A stretch of DNA of 64,000 nt from Nocardia blacklockiae (GTDB taxonomy: Bacteria > Actinomycetota > Actinomycetes > Mycobacteriales > Mycobacteriaceae). The notes beneath the pieces were generated by a model. It saw only the letters and a list, made by a program, of their open reading frames with translations, searched no databases and had not been told where the DNA came from. Positions 8,850 to 16,726 of the stretch are shown here, one piece after another (position 1 is the first letter of the stretch; every line of letters begins with the position of its first letter). The translations under genes were made by a program, and so were the position numbers. The DNA is taken from contig NZ_JADLRJ010000001.1 of assembly GCF_015477355.1 (NCBI RefSeq), forward strand, positions 186,001 to 250,000, given 5' to 3'.

Positions 8850-8890
8850 GCACGGGATCCGGTGGTAACGGCGGAATCCGGATCCCGTGC
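8850..8890. promoter_or_regulatory. Perfect 13-bp inverted repeat upstream of the crotonase operon
   Basis: GCACGGGATCCGG (8850-8862) is repeated in inverse orientation at 8878-8890, separated by 15 nt. It lies 36 bp upstream of the crotonase start inside the 338-bp divergent region 8815-9152. It may be an operator or a 5'-UTR hairpin; no U tract follows, so a simple terminator is less likely. Confidence 0.6.
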
Positions 8891-9076
8891 GCGCCCGGCT
8901 GTGGCAGTCGGCGCGGCGGCCCGGTCGGGATGGCACTGGAACAGCCGCCGGCGCGCGCCCCACGGGGGTTACCACAGCCGGTCCTGCCCCGCCGGCGCGA
9001 GCGTCGGCGGAAGTACGCAGGTCTGTGAGGGTGAGGACACGGCCCCATCATAATGAGACGATGCTTACCTGTCTGC

Positions 9077-9091
9077 GAGAATGATATTCTC
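9077..9091. promoter_or_regulatory. Regulon operator, site A (perfect palindrome)
   Basis: The sequence GAGAATGATATTCTC has perfect 6-bp arms around a 3-bp centre. It sits between the divergent crotonase operon and the MarR gene, 61 bp before the MarR ATG, and matches seven other sites in the window. It could serve either direction. Apart from this site and the 8850-8890 inverted repeat nothing is recognised in 8815-9152. Confidence 0.75.
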
Positions 9092-9152
9092 TCTACAGAT
9101 CCGTGGCAATGCCGCCGGCCGTCGGGGCGGCCGGTGAGAAGGAGAGGCGTCG

Positions 9153-9629
9153 ATGCCGTCAGTGAGCACGCGGGCCGAGGTCGTGGCCGTGCTGCGGGAA
9201 GAATTGCGGGTGCAGGCCACCCGCACGGTCGTGTTCCATTCCGCGCTCGCGTCGCGGCTGGGCATCACCGTGACCGACCTGTCGTGCCTGAATCTGCTGC
9301 GCATGCGCGGGCCGCTGACCCCGGGTGAGCTGGCGGACCTGCTCAGCATCGCGCGCGGCGGCGCCATCACCACCGTGATCGATCGCCTGGAACGGGCGGG
9401 TTACGTGCGCCGCAGCCGGGACGCGGCGGATCGGCGGCGGGTGCGGGTCGAGCCGATCGCGGTCCGAGCGGAAGTCGCGGTGGCGCCGCTGTTCGGCGAG
9501 CTGGCGGCGCTGGCCGACAGTCTCCCCGACGACGACGCGGCACTCGCGGCGCTGGTGCGCTTCGTGCAGGACTACAACGCGGGACTCGCCCGCGCGGCGA
9601 GCCGGCTGACCGCAGCCGACGCGGTCTGA
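9153..9629 (+). CDS. MarR-family transcriptional regulator
   Basis: 158 aa winged-helix protein. The helix-turn-helix is LTPGELADLLSIARGGAITTVIDRLERAG (about residues 55-83, given here as the recognition region rather than a single motif), followed by the wing YVRRSRDAADRRRVRV. MarR proteins bind palindromes as dimers and are often released by aromatic or CoA-thioester ligands. The ATG has an excellent AAGGAGAGG site. A copy of the regulon palindrome lies just upstream and another just downstream before the acyl-CoA dehydrogenases, making this one of two candidates for the regulon repressor; the other is the TetR at 41385. Confidence 0.85.
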   Translation: MPSVSTRAEVVAVLREELRVQATRTVVFHSALASRLGITVTDLSCLNLLRMRGPLTPGELADLLSIARGGAITTVIDRLERAGYVRRSRDAADRRRVRVEPIAVRAEVAVAPLFGELAALADSLPDDDAALAALVRFVQDYNAGLARAASRLTAADAV

Positions 9630-9663
9630 AACCCGATCCATAGTAAGTAGGCTCTCCTTGAGG

Positions 9664-9678
9664 GAGAATGTTATTCTC
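9664..9678. promoter_or_regulatory. Regulon operator, site B (perfect palindrome)
   Basis: GAGAATGTTATTCTC, perfect 6-bp arms around GTT, lies 40 bp before the first acyl-CoA dehydrogenase gene in the 89-bp gap after the MarR gene. Confidence 0.75.
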
Positions 9679-9718
9679 TCCATGTTGCATGTGAGGCTGC
9701 GAAGGAAGGGAGGCCGCG

Positions 9719-10717
9719 ATGCTCTTCGAGTTCGATGCCGACCAGCGACTGTTGCGCGACACCGTGCGCGAGGTCACCGCGCGGGCGTGCCCGCCCGCCC
9801 TGATCCGGGACGTCGTCGACAAGGACGTCGAACCCGGCACGCTGTGGCAGACCTACGCCGACGTCGGCTGGACCGAACTGGCCGACCCCGCGCTGTCGGT
9901 CGAACTGGGCATCGTGTTCGAGGGGCTCGGCCGCGCCACCGACCCGACCCCGTTCCTGGCGACGATGTCGCAATTCGCCCCGCTCGCCGGGGAGACCGGA
10001 AAGCTCGAAACCACCGGTGCCGCAGTGTATTCGGACGTGACGGCCACCCCCGACGGCTCCGGCTGGCGGCTCGACGGCACCGCGAAGCACGTGCTCGACG
10101 GGGACCGGGCCGAGCGGGTGGCCGTGGTCACCGACGCCGGCGTGTTCGTCGTGCCCGCCGCGGCGGTCGCGGCGACCCGCGTGCCGGTGTTCGACCCGGT
10201 GCTGCACGTCGCCGAGATCGATTTCCCCGGCGTGCGTGTCACCGCCGCCGAGCGCCGCGAGATCGATCCCGAACAGGCCCGCCAGCACGCGCTCACCGGC
10301 CTGGCACTGACCACCGTCGGCGCCTGCCAGCGCATCCTCGACATGGTTCTGGACCACGTCCGCACCCGCCGCCAGTTCGACGCCGCCATCGGCTCGTTCC
10401 AGGCGGTGCAGCACAAGGCGGCCGATATGCACATCGCCATCGAAAGGGCCCGCGCCCTGGGCTATTTCGCCGCGCTGTGCCTGGCGGCCGACGACCCGCG
10501 GCGGCGGCTGGCGGCGTCGATGGCCAAGGCGGCCGCGGGCGAGTGCCAGTCGCTGGTCTTCCGGCACGGCCTGCAGCTGTTCGGCGCCATGGGCTTCACC
10601 TGGGAAAACGACCTACAGTTCGCGCTCAAACGGGCCAAGGCCGGTGAGCTGATGCTCGGCGGCGCGGCTCAGCACCGGGCACTGATCGCCGAGGAGTACC
10701 GTGCAGCTCACGTTTGA
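9719..10717 (+). CDS. Acyl-CoA dehydrogenase, small subunit type (FadE27-like)
   Basis: 332 aa, shorter than the ~380-400 aa of classic acyl-CoA dehydrogenases. Family features are the N-terminal helical block, QARQHALTGLALTTVGACQRIL, VRTRRQFDAAIGSFQAVQHK (middle-to-C domain) and LQLFGAMGFTWENDLQFALKRA. The canonical catalytic YEGT-type motif near the C-terminus is absent. In steroid-degrading actinobacteria such short chains form alpha2-beta2 heterotetramers with a longer partner that together bind CoA-ester and FAD. The partner here is the next gene, whose GTG start overlaps this one by 17 bp. Confidence 0.82.
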   Translation: MLFEFDADQRLLRDTVREVTARACPPALIRDVVDKDVEPGTLWQTYADVGWTELADPALSVELGIVFEGLGRATDPTPFLATMSQFAPLAGETGKLETTGAAVYSDVTATPDGSGWRLDGTAKHVLDGDRAERVAVVTDAGVFVVPAAAVAATRVPVFDPVLHVAEIDFPGVRVTAAERREIDPEQARQHALTGLALTTVGACQRILDMVLDHVRTRRQFDAAIGSFQAVQHKAADMHIAIERARALGYFAALCLAADDPRRRLAASMAKAAAGECQSLVFRHGLQLFGAMGFTWENDLQFALKRAKAGELMLGGAAQHRALIAEEYRAAHV

Positions 10718-11876
10718 TCCCGACGTCGAGGCGTTCCGCGCCGAATTCGTCGCCTTCCTCACCGAACACCTGCCCGCCGCCGCCGAGACCGCCGAGCGGT
10801 CGCATTCGAGTTCCGATGTGCCGCAATGGGCCCGGCGCTGGCAGCGGCTGCTGTTCGACAACGGCTGGCTGCTGCCCGCCAACCCGCCGGAGTTCGGCGG
10901 CCGCAACGCCTCGGTGCTGCAGCAGTACGTGCACCTCGAGGAACTGTCCAAGCGGCGGATCTACCACAGCTTCAACCCGCAGGGCGTCGGGATCGTGGCG
11001 GCCTCGCTGCTGACCTTCGGCACCGAGGAGCAGAAGCGCCGCTGGGCGGTCCCGATCCTGCGCGCCGAGATCACCGCGTCGCTGGGGATGAGCGAGCCGG
11101 GCGCGGGCTCGGACCTCGCCTCGCTGCGCACCCGCGCGGTCCGCGACGGCGACGAGTTCGTCGTGGACGGCCAGAAGGTGTGGACCTCCGGCGCGCACGA
11201 CGCCGACGTCCTGCTGACCTTCGTCCGCACCGACCCCGACGCGCCCAAGCACCGCGGCATCAGCGTGCTGCTCATCCCGACCGACCTGCCGGGGGTGACG
11301 CGACGACCGTTCGCGTCGGTTGCCTCGCCGGACGACCTGGACTTCAACGAGGTCTACTTCGAGGGCGTCCGCGTCCCGGCCGAGAACCTGATCGGCGAAC
11401 TGAACAAGGGCTGGTCGGTGGCCAACGGCTCGCTCGGCCACGAGCGCACCATGCTGTGGCTGAGCTACGCCGACCGCCTGGACGACCTGCTCCGCGACTT
11501 CCGCCCGCGCGACGTCTTCGACCGCGACGCCTACGCCCGGCTGGTGATGGACACCGAGGCGCTGCGCCTGCTCGGCTCGGCGGCGCTCGCGCGCGAATCC
11601 CGCGGGGAACAGGACGTCCCCTCGCTGTCGGTACTCAAGGTGCTGGGCTCCGAGGCCATCCAGGCGGCGTCGGAGCAGGCGCTGAATTCCGCTGGGGCGG
11701 AAGGGCTCGCGCATCCCGCGTCGAGTTCGGAACCGAGTCCGTGGACCCTGGACCACTACTGGTCAAGCTGGTTCGAGCGCTACATCCGCAGTTTCGCCGG
11801 CACCATCGCGGGCGGCACGTCGGAGATCCAGCGCACCATCATCGCCGAGCGGGTGCTCGGCCTGCCACGCGGCTGA
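10701..11876 (+). CDS. Acyl-CoA dehydrogenase, large subunit type (FadE26-like)
   Basis: 391 aa. The FAD-binding motif LGMSEPGAGSDLA is at about 128-140, followed by VDGQKVWTSGAHDADVL, the beta-domain and helical C-terminal domain, and the closing TIAGGTSEIQRTIIAERVL. At the position of the medium-chain enzyme's catalytic Glu there is Gly (AGGTSEIQ), so the base must lie elsewhere, as in FadE26-type enzymes. It likely works as a heteromer with the overlapping upstream subunit, introducing an alpha-beta double bond in a CoA thioester. The GTG start has GAGGAG 5 nt upstream. Confidence 0.85.
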   Translation: MQLTFDPDVEAFRAEFVAFLTEHLPAAAETAERSHSSSDVPQWARRWQRLLFDNGWLLPANPPEFGGRNASVLQQYVHLEELSKRRIYHSFNPQGVGIVAASLLTFGTEEQKRRWAVPILRAEITASLGMSEPGAGSDLASLRTRAVRDGDEFVVDGQKVWTSGAHDADVLLTFVRTDPDAPKHRGISVLLIPTDLPGVTRRPFASVASPDDLDFNEVYFEGVRVPAENLIGELNKGWSVANGSLGHERTMLWLSYADRLDDLLRDFRPRDVFDRDAYARLVMDTEALRLLGSAALARESRGEQDVPSLSVLKVLGSEAIQAASEQALNSAGAEGLAHPASSSEPSPWTLDHYWSSWFERYIRSFAGTIAGGTSEIQRTIIAERVLGLPRG

Positions 11877-11901
11877 CGTCGCCACGGCCCTCGTCATCGG
11901 G

Positions 11902-12510
11902 ATGGTCACCATGACACAGCATTTCGACTCGGGCACACCGGAACTCGATGCGCTGCACTCGGTTTCGAGCTGGCGCGCACACGCTCGCGAACATCCGCTG
12001 CGCTACCGGCTCGCCGTCGTCGCCTCGACCGCCGTCGAGGCGGTGCGGCACGCGGGCGGCTGGCTGTGCGACCGGACCATGGCCGGGTGGGAGGTGACGG
12101 TGCTGCTCGCCGACGCCACCGACGTGCGGCCGCTGCGGATCCTCGGCGCCGCCGTGCTGGATCTGGAGCGGTCGCTGGCCTCGCCGGTGCACGACACCTG
12201 GCCGCACGCCGTCGCGGTGGATCCGGGACTGTTCGCCGCCGATGCCCGGGTGCGGCGCGGCGTGCTGGACTGCCTGGACCACGGGCTGATCGAGGTGGCG
12301 CTGTGGGGCGGGACGCTGCCCGAGGAACTCGACACCCGGCTCGGCGCGGTCCGGCATCCGCTCAGCGTCGCCGCCCGCGCGTTCAAGACCGCGGCGCTCA
12401 CCGCGGCTGGCGAACCGGCCGCCGAGGTCGGCGGCGCGGAGGTGTTCCGGTGCGGAGAGCTGCTGCTCACCGGCCTGTGGGGCGGCTCGGACCTGGTCTC
12501 GGCGGGCTGA
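11902..12510 (+). CDS. Hypothetical protein in the acyl-CoA dehydrogenase operon
   Basis: 202 aa; I do not recognise the family. It is soluble-looking, with no signal peptide or clear membrane segment, alternating hydrophobic strands (RLAVVASTAVEAVRHAGGW, EVTVLLADATDVRPLRILG) and a conserved-looking WPHAVAVDPGLF segment. It starts 25 bp after the acyl-CoA dehydrogenase gene with a weak ribosome site; a second ATG at 11911 (MTQHFDSG) is equally possible. A role in the same catabolic step is inferred only from position. Confidence 0.65.
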   Translation: MVTMTQHFDSGTPELDALHSVSSWRAHAREHPLRYRLAVVASTAVEAVRHAGGWLCDRTMAGWEVTVLLADATDVRPLRILGAAVLDLERSLASPVHDTWPHAVAVDPGLFAADARVRRGVLDCLDHGLIEVALWGGTLPEELDTRLGAVRHPLSVAARAFKTAALTAAGEPAAEVGGAEVFRCGELLLTGLWGGSDLVSAG

Positions 12511-12520
12511 GTGCACCGGC

Positions 12521-12557
12521 GATTATGATATTCTCTCCAGAAGAGAATGGTGATATC
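12521..12557. promoter_or_regulatory. Regulon operator, double site C
   Basis: Two overlapping copies of the regulon motif are present: 12521-12535 (GATTATGATATTCTC, degenerate left half) and 12543-12557 (GAGAATGGTGATATC, degenerate right half). The two strong inner halves form their own perfect inverted repeat, ATTCTC-N7-GAGAAT (12530-12548). The pair precedes the acid-CoA ligase unit. Confidence 0.6.
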
Positions 12558-12566
12558 ACGAGAATT

Positions 12567-12588
12567 CCCGCCCGTCGATTCGGGCGGG
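12567..12588. other. Strong GC hairpin in the ligase leader
   Basis: CCCGCCCG (12567-12574) pairs with CGGGCGGG (12581-12588) around a 6-nt loop. It lies between operator C and the small leader ORF. It may be a 5'-UTR structure or a factor-assisted terminator for the upstream genes; no U run follows. Confidence 0.5.
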
Positions 12589-12612
12589 CCGGGTGCTCGC
12601 GGAGAGGTGCGC

Positions 12613-12678
12613 ATGAGCCGAGGGAATGAGCGAATCGCGGGGCGCCGCGTGCCGGTGGCGGGCGGAGCCCGGTCATGA
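12613..12678 (+). CDS. Possible 21-aa leader peptide coupled to the ligase gene
   Basis: The ATG at 12613 has a good GGAGAGG ribosome site about 6 nt upstream and is followed by 21 codons (MSRGNERIAGRR at the N-terminus). Its TGA overlaps the ATG of the next gene as ATGA. The peptide is arginine-rich and matches nothing known to me. A translational-coupling leader is plausible; a chance ORF cannot be excluded. Confidence 0.35.
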   Translation: MSRGNERIAGRRVPVAGGARS

Positions 12679-14183
12679 CCGTGTCGCTGTTGCTCGACAT
12701 GGCGGCCTCCGGCGACCCGGATCGCACCGCGATCGTCTGCGACGACGTGCGCTGGAGCGTGGGGGAGCTGCAGATCCGGGCGCGAGGCGGCGCGGGCGTC
12801 GTCGCGGCCTCGGGCGCGCGCAGCGTGGCCTACGTCGGCACGGGCGGGCACCTGCTGCCGCTGCTGATCTTCGCGGCGGCCGGCGCGGCCGTGCCCGTCA
12901 CGCCCCTGAACTACCGACTGAGCGGTGACGCGCTGCGCGAACTCGTGGCGCGCCTGGACGATCCGCTGCTGGTGTGCGACGACGAATATTACGGCGTGGT
13001 GTCCGGTTTCGGCGTGCGGGTCATGCGGTCGGCGGAGTTCGTGGCGGCGGCGGAGACGGCCGAGCCGGTGTCGGAGTCGCCCGATCCCGATCAGGTGGCG
13101 GTGGTGCTGTTCACCTCCGGCACCACCTCCGCGCCCAAAGCGGTCGAGCTGTCGCACCAGAACTTGCTGAGTTACATCACCGGCACGGTCGAATTCGCTT
13201 CCGCCGCACCGGAGGACGCCGCGCTGATCTGTGTGCCGCCGTACCACATCGCCGGTATCGGGGCCGCGCTGTCCAACCTCTACGCCGGGCGGCGAATGGT
13301 GTACCTGCGTGCCTTCGACGCGGCGCGCTGGGTGCGCCTGATCGCCGCGGAGTCCGTGACGACCGCGACCGTGGTGCCGACCATGCTGGACCGGATCGTC
13401 ACCGAACTCGAGCGGACCGGCGCACGGCTGCCGACGCTGCGCAACTTCGCCTACGGCGGTTCGAAAGTGGCGCTGCCGCTGGTCCGCAAGGCGCTCGAGC
13501 TGCTGCCGGAGGTGGGTTTCGTCAACGCCTACGGGTTGACCGAGACCAGTTCGACGATAGCGGTGCTGGGCCCGGAGGACCACCGGGCCGCGTACGCCGC
13601 GACCGATCCGGCGCTGGCCAGGCGGCTCGGTTCGGTCGGGCAGCCCGTCCCCGGCATCGAGGTGCAGATCCGTGACGAGTCCGGCCGCGTGCTGCCCGCG
13701 GGGGAGACCGGCGAGCTGTTCGTGCGCGGCCCGCAGGTGTCGGGGCGCTACACCGGGATCGGCTCGGTGCTCGACGCCGCGGGCTGGTTCCCGACCAAAG
13801 ACGTCGCGACCCTCGACGCCGACGGCTACCTGTACATCGGCGGCCGCTCCGACGACACCATCATCCGCGGCGGCGAGAACATCGCACCGGCCGAGATCGA
13901 GGACGTGCTGGTGGAGCACGCGGACGTGCGGGCGGTCGCGGTCATCGGCGTGGCGGACGCGCAGTGGGGGCAGATCATCGTGGCGGTCGTGGTGCCGGAG
14001 GCGGGCACGTCGCCCGACCCGGCGGAGCTGCGCGAGTTCGTGCGCGCCGCCCTGCGTGGCTCTCGCACCCCGGACCGGATCGTGTTCCGGGACTCGCTGC
14101 CCGCCACCCCGACCGGAAAAGTATTGCGGCGCAGCCTCGTCGAGGAGTACGGGCCCGCCGTGGACGCGGCGGCCGGCCGGTGA
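12675..14183 (+). CDS. AMP-dependent acid-CoA ligase (ANL superfamily)
   Basis: 502 aa adenylating enzyme that activates a carboxylic acid as acyl-AMP and then acyl-CoA. Core motifs: P-loop FTSGTTSAPK (146-155), YGLTETS near 290, GWFPTKDVATLDADGYLYIGG (motifs with the ribose-binding Asp), RGGENIAPAEIED, and the C-terminal catalytic Lys in PTGKVLRR. The acid is not identifiable. Setting beside acyl-CoA dehydrogenases suggests activation of a catabolic acid; 14206 follows in the same unit and operator C lies upstream. Confidence 0.87.
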   Translation: MTVSLLLDMAASGDPDRTAIVCDDVRWSVGELQIRARGGAGVVAASGARSVAYVGTGGHLLPLLIFAAAGAAVPVTPLNYRLSGDALRELVARLDDPLLVCDDEYYGVVSGFGVRVMRSAEFVAAAETAEPVSESPDPDQVAVVLFTSGTTSAPKAVELSHQNLLSYITGTVEFASAAPEDAALICVPPYHIAGIGAALSNLYAGRRMVYLRAFDAARWVRLIAAESVTTATVVPTMLDRIVTELERTGARLPTLRNFAYGGSKVALPLVRKALELLPEVGFVNAYGLTETSSTIAVLGPEDHRAAYAATDPALARRLGSVGQPVPGIEVQIRDESGRVLPAGETGELFVRGPQVSGRYTGIGSVLDAAGWFPTKDVATLDADGYLYIGGRSDDTIIRGGENIAPAEIEDVLVEHADVRAVAVIGVADAQWGQIIVAVVVPEAGTSPDPAELREFVRAALRGSRTPDRIVFRDSLPATPTGKVLRRSLVEEYGPAVDAAAGR

Positions 14184-14205
14184 GCGCCGCCAGGAAAGGA
14201 TGACA

Positions 14206-14508
14206 ATGGTCAACAACGGCACTCGGCTGCGCAGCCAGGTCTGCGACACCGAGGTAATCGTGGTCAAGGCGACCGACAGCCTGGACGATCTGCGCGCCGG
14301 CGGCGTCGCCATGATCCCGCTGGGCGCCGAGCCGGCGGCGGGCGCGACCGCCGACCCGAGCCTCTGCGAGGGCAACCAGCTCGGCAAGCGCTACGTCGAC
14401 GAGTCCGGCGCGGAGGTGCTGGTGACGAAGGCCGGCACCGGCACTTTGAGCATCGGCCCCACCCCCCTGTCGCTGAAGGAAGCCAAGCCCCTACCGGCCA
14501 GCGACTGA
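14206..14508 (+). CDS. Small conserved-looking protein downstream of the ligase
   Basis: 100 aa, no signal peptide or membrane segment. It begins MVNNGTRLRSQVCDTEVIVV and contains PLGKRYVDE-like and LSIGPTPLSLKEAKPLP segments (the sequence reads LGKRYVDESGAEVLVTKAG). I recall similar short proteins next to actinobacterial acid-CoA ligases, but no function is established to my knowledge. The ATG at 14206 has AGGAAAGG at good spacing; an ATG at 14200 is an alternative. It converges on the dienelactone hydrolase gene with only 10 bp between stops. Confidence 0.7.
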   Translation: MVNNGTRLRSQVCDTEVIVVKATDSLDDLRAGGVAMIPLGAEPAAGATADPSLCEGNQLGKRYVDESGAEVLVTKAGTGTLSIGPTPLSLKEAKPLPASD

Positions 14509-14518
14509 GTCCCGAGCG

Positions 14519-15250
14519 TCACCCGGTCAGGGCGGTCGACAAGAGGGGGAGCAGGCGGGTCCAATGGTGTTGTGCGCCGGTGGGATCGAAGGTGTCGGTG
14601 TCGGGCATGGTGAAGCCGTGGACGGTGCCGGGGTAGATCTCGGAGGTGTAGGGGATGCCCGCCTTGTCCAGGGCTCGGTTGAGGTCGGCCAGCTCTTGCG
14701 GCGTCAGATCGCTTGCGGCGTGGCCGAAGTGCAGCGGGACGGTGAGTGCGGCGAGGCTGTCGGGTCCGTCGGCGTGGACGGGGGCGTGGAAGGCGGCGAG
14801 GGCGGCCACGCGGGCGGGGTCGGCCGTGGCGGTGCGGGTGGCCAGCAGGCCGCCGAAGCAGTAGCCGGTGACCGCGACCGGTCCGGCGGCCACCGCGGGG
14901 CGGGCGGTCAGGAAGTCGAGGTAGGCCTCGGCGTCGACGCGGACCCGGTCGACGGTGTGCGCCTGGATCAAGGGCATCAGCCGGGCGATGATCCCGGGCC
15001 GCTCCGCTTCGCCGATGAACTCGGGAAGCTCGATCACCGGCGCCGGGCCGTGGCGATAGAAATAGTTGGGCACCAGCACGTGATAGCCGTGCCCGGCTAG
15101 TTCTCGCGCCATTTCGCGCAGCGCGGGACGGGGACCGAAAGCGTCCCCGTACATCAGCACTCCGGGGTGCTGCTCGCCGTCGTCGGGGAACGCGGCGAAG
15201 GCGTCGGCCACGCCGTCCGCGGTGGGGATCCGCACATTCTCGATGGTCAT
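14519..15250 (-). CDS. Dienelactone hydrolase family protein
   Basis: 243 aa alpha/beta hydrolase of the DLH family. The nucleophile is Cys131 in VTGYCFGG, with Asp181 (HAASDLTP) and His211 (GTVHGF) completing the triad. Classic enzymes open dienelactones from chloroaromatic degradation; other members act on diverse esters and lactones. The conserved DLH glutamate loop reads GDAFG here, so the substrate may differ. It lies downstream of the TetX-like monooxygenase on the same strand, 210 bp away. Confidence 0.82.
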   Translation of the reverse strand: MTIENVRIPTADGVADAFAAFPDDGEQHPGVLMYGDAFGPRPALREMARELAGHGYHVLVPNYFYRHGPAPVIELPEFIGEAERPGIIARLMPLIQAHTVDRVRVDAEAYLDFLTARPAVAAGPVAVTGYCFGGLLATRTATADPARVAALAAFHAPVHADGPDSLAALTVPLHFGHAASDLTPQELADLNRALDKAGIPYTSEIYPGTVHGFTMPDTDTFDPTGAQHHWTRLLPLLSTALTG

Positions 15251-15360
15251 GAATTCTCCTGTCGTCGTTGCTGAAAGGCTTGATCAACACGACGGAGGCG
15301 GATCCCGCGCACCCGCGGGCGATACGCGATCGAACAGCGGGCCGCGGGCCCGCGCGGCGC

Positions 15361-15417
15361 TCAGCGGAACACCGGGTAACCGATCTGTGTGTGGCGCAAT
15401 GCCGTCCCGGTAGTCAT
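15361..15417 (-). CDS. Possible leaderless 18-aa ORF before the dienelactone hydrolase gene
   Basis: An ATG at 15417 opens 18 codons (MTTGTALRHTQIGYPVFR) ending in TGA. A TAGACT box resembling an actinobacterial -10 element lies about 8 nt before the ATG, as in leaderless transcripts. The stop is 110 bp before the hydrolase start, and a GC-rich palindromic stretch follows. It could be a regulatory leader or a chance ORF. Nothing else is seen in 15251-15460. Confidence 0.22.
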   Translation of the reverse strand: MTTGTALRHTQIGYPVFR

Positions 15418-15460
15418 CTCCGCCGAGTCTAGCCGCACACCGTCGAGATGTGTTCGGCGG

Positions 15461-16594
15461 TCAGTGCGGCGAGAGGCCGTCGCCGGCGAATGCCGCGGCC
15501 AGGCTCCGCGCGGTGCCGTCGAAGGAGTCGCCGAACAGTTCGGCGGTCGCGGTGGCGACCTCGGTGCTGCGGGCGAACATGGCGCGCTCGTATTCGCCGA
15601 GTGCGGTCTCCGGGTCGCCGGGGTGCGCGGCGAGGGCCTTGCCGAGTTCCGCGCCGTCGAGCAGCGCGAGGTTGGCGCCTTCGCCGTTGGTCGGCATGAG
15701 GTGGGCGGCGTCGCCGAGCAGGGTGACCCCGGGCACCCGGTCCCACCGGTGGCCGGTGGGCAGCGCGTAGTGCGGCCGCCAGACCGGCGGAATGTCGGTC
15801 TCGGTGATCAGCGCCGTGAGTTCCGGTGCCCAGCCGTCGAATTCGCGCGCGATCCGGGCGGTGGCCGCGGCGGCGTCGGTGAAATCGATGGCGGCGAACC
15901 AGTCGTGCGGCTCGGCGAGCACCACGTAGGCGTGCAGGGTGTCGCCCCGTTCCCGGTGCGCGTGAATCTCCCGGCCCGGTGCGGGCGCGGACATCGCCCC
16001 GCCCCCGACGGCTCGCGCGGCGTCGCGGTGGCGGGTGTCGGCCTCGTACAGATAGGTCTCGACGAACGATTCGCCCGTGTATTCCGGTGTGGCCGTGGAC
16101 AACAGCGGCCGCACCCGCGACCACGCGCCGTCCGCGCCGACCAGCAGGCTCGTGGCGACGGTGCCGCCGTCGGCGAAGACGACCTCGTGGCGACCCGCGC
16201 CGACCGCGCGGACGGTGTTCACCTTGCGGCCCCACCGGACGGTGCCCGCGGGCAGCGAGTCCAGCAGGAGCCGGCGCAGTTCACCGCGCTGCACCTCGGG
16301 CCGCCCGCCGGAGCCGTCGTCGGGCTTGTCCAGCAGCACGGTCCCGTCCGGGTCGAGGACCCGCATCGCCTGACGGCCGGGCAGGATCAGGTCCCGGAAT
16401 TCCGTCGTCAGGCCCGCCGCCTCGATCGCGAGCTGCCCGTTGTAGTCGTGGATGTCGAGCATCCCGCCCTGCGCCCGCGCCGCCGGCCCGGGCTCGGCTT
16501 CGTACACCGTGGCCGCGAGGCCGTGCACGTGCAGCACGCGCGCCAATGCCAGCCCACCGAGACCGGCTCCGATAATCGTCACTGAATCGCTCAT
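15461..16594 (-). CDS. TetX-like FAD-dependent monooxygenase
   Basis: 377 aa class A flavoprotein monooxygenase. Motifs: FAD-binding TIIGAGLGGLALA (6-18), GGMLDIHDYNGQ (43-54, which parallels the TetX GGTLDLHKGSGQ segment), LVGADGAWSRVR (151-162) and [15 protein letters not shown] (294-308). The overall order and several blocks resemble tetracycline destructases, though homologues also hydroxylate phenolic metabolites. The start is the ATG of MSDSVT at 16594; a longer reading from 16639 lacks family sequence. It sits 132 bp downstream of a TetR gene on the same strand, which suggests drug- or metabolite-responsive control. Confidence 0.8.
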   Translation of the reverse strand: MSDSVTIIGAGLGGLALARVLHVHGLAATVYEAEPGPAARAQGGMLDIHDYNGQLAIEAAGLTTEFRDLILPGRQAMRVLDPDGTVLLDKPDDGSGGRPEVQRGELRRLLLDSLPAGTVRWGRKVNTVRAVGAGRHEVVFADGGTVATSLLVGADGAWSRVRPLLSTATPEYTGESFVETYLYEADTRHRDAARAVGGGAMSAPAPGREIHAHRERGDTLHAYVVLAEPHDWFAAIDFTDAAAATARIAREFDGWAPELTALITETDIPPVWRPHYALPTGHRWDRVPGVTLLGDAAHLMPTNGEGANLALLDGAELGKALAAHPGDPETALGEYERAMFARSTEVATATAELFGDSFDGTARSLAAAFAGDGLSPH

Positions 16595-16726
16595 GCCGCC
16601 GAGCGTGCCGATCGGCGATTGCGCCACTCTTGCGTTCACCTTGCGCGCGCCTGCGTGCGTCTGGCCCCAGCGACGGACACGTAGCGAACACCGAGGTGGC
16701 GCCTCACTCCTCGGATAGGTGTGCGG

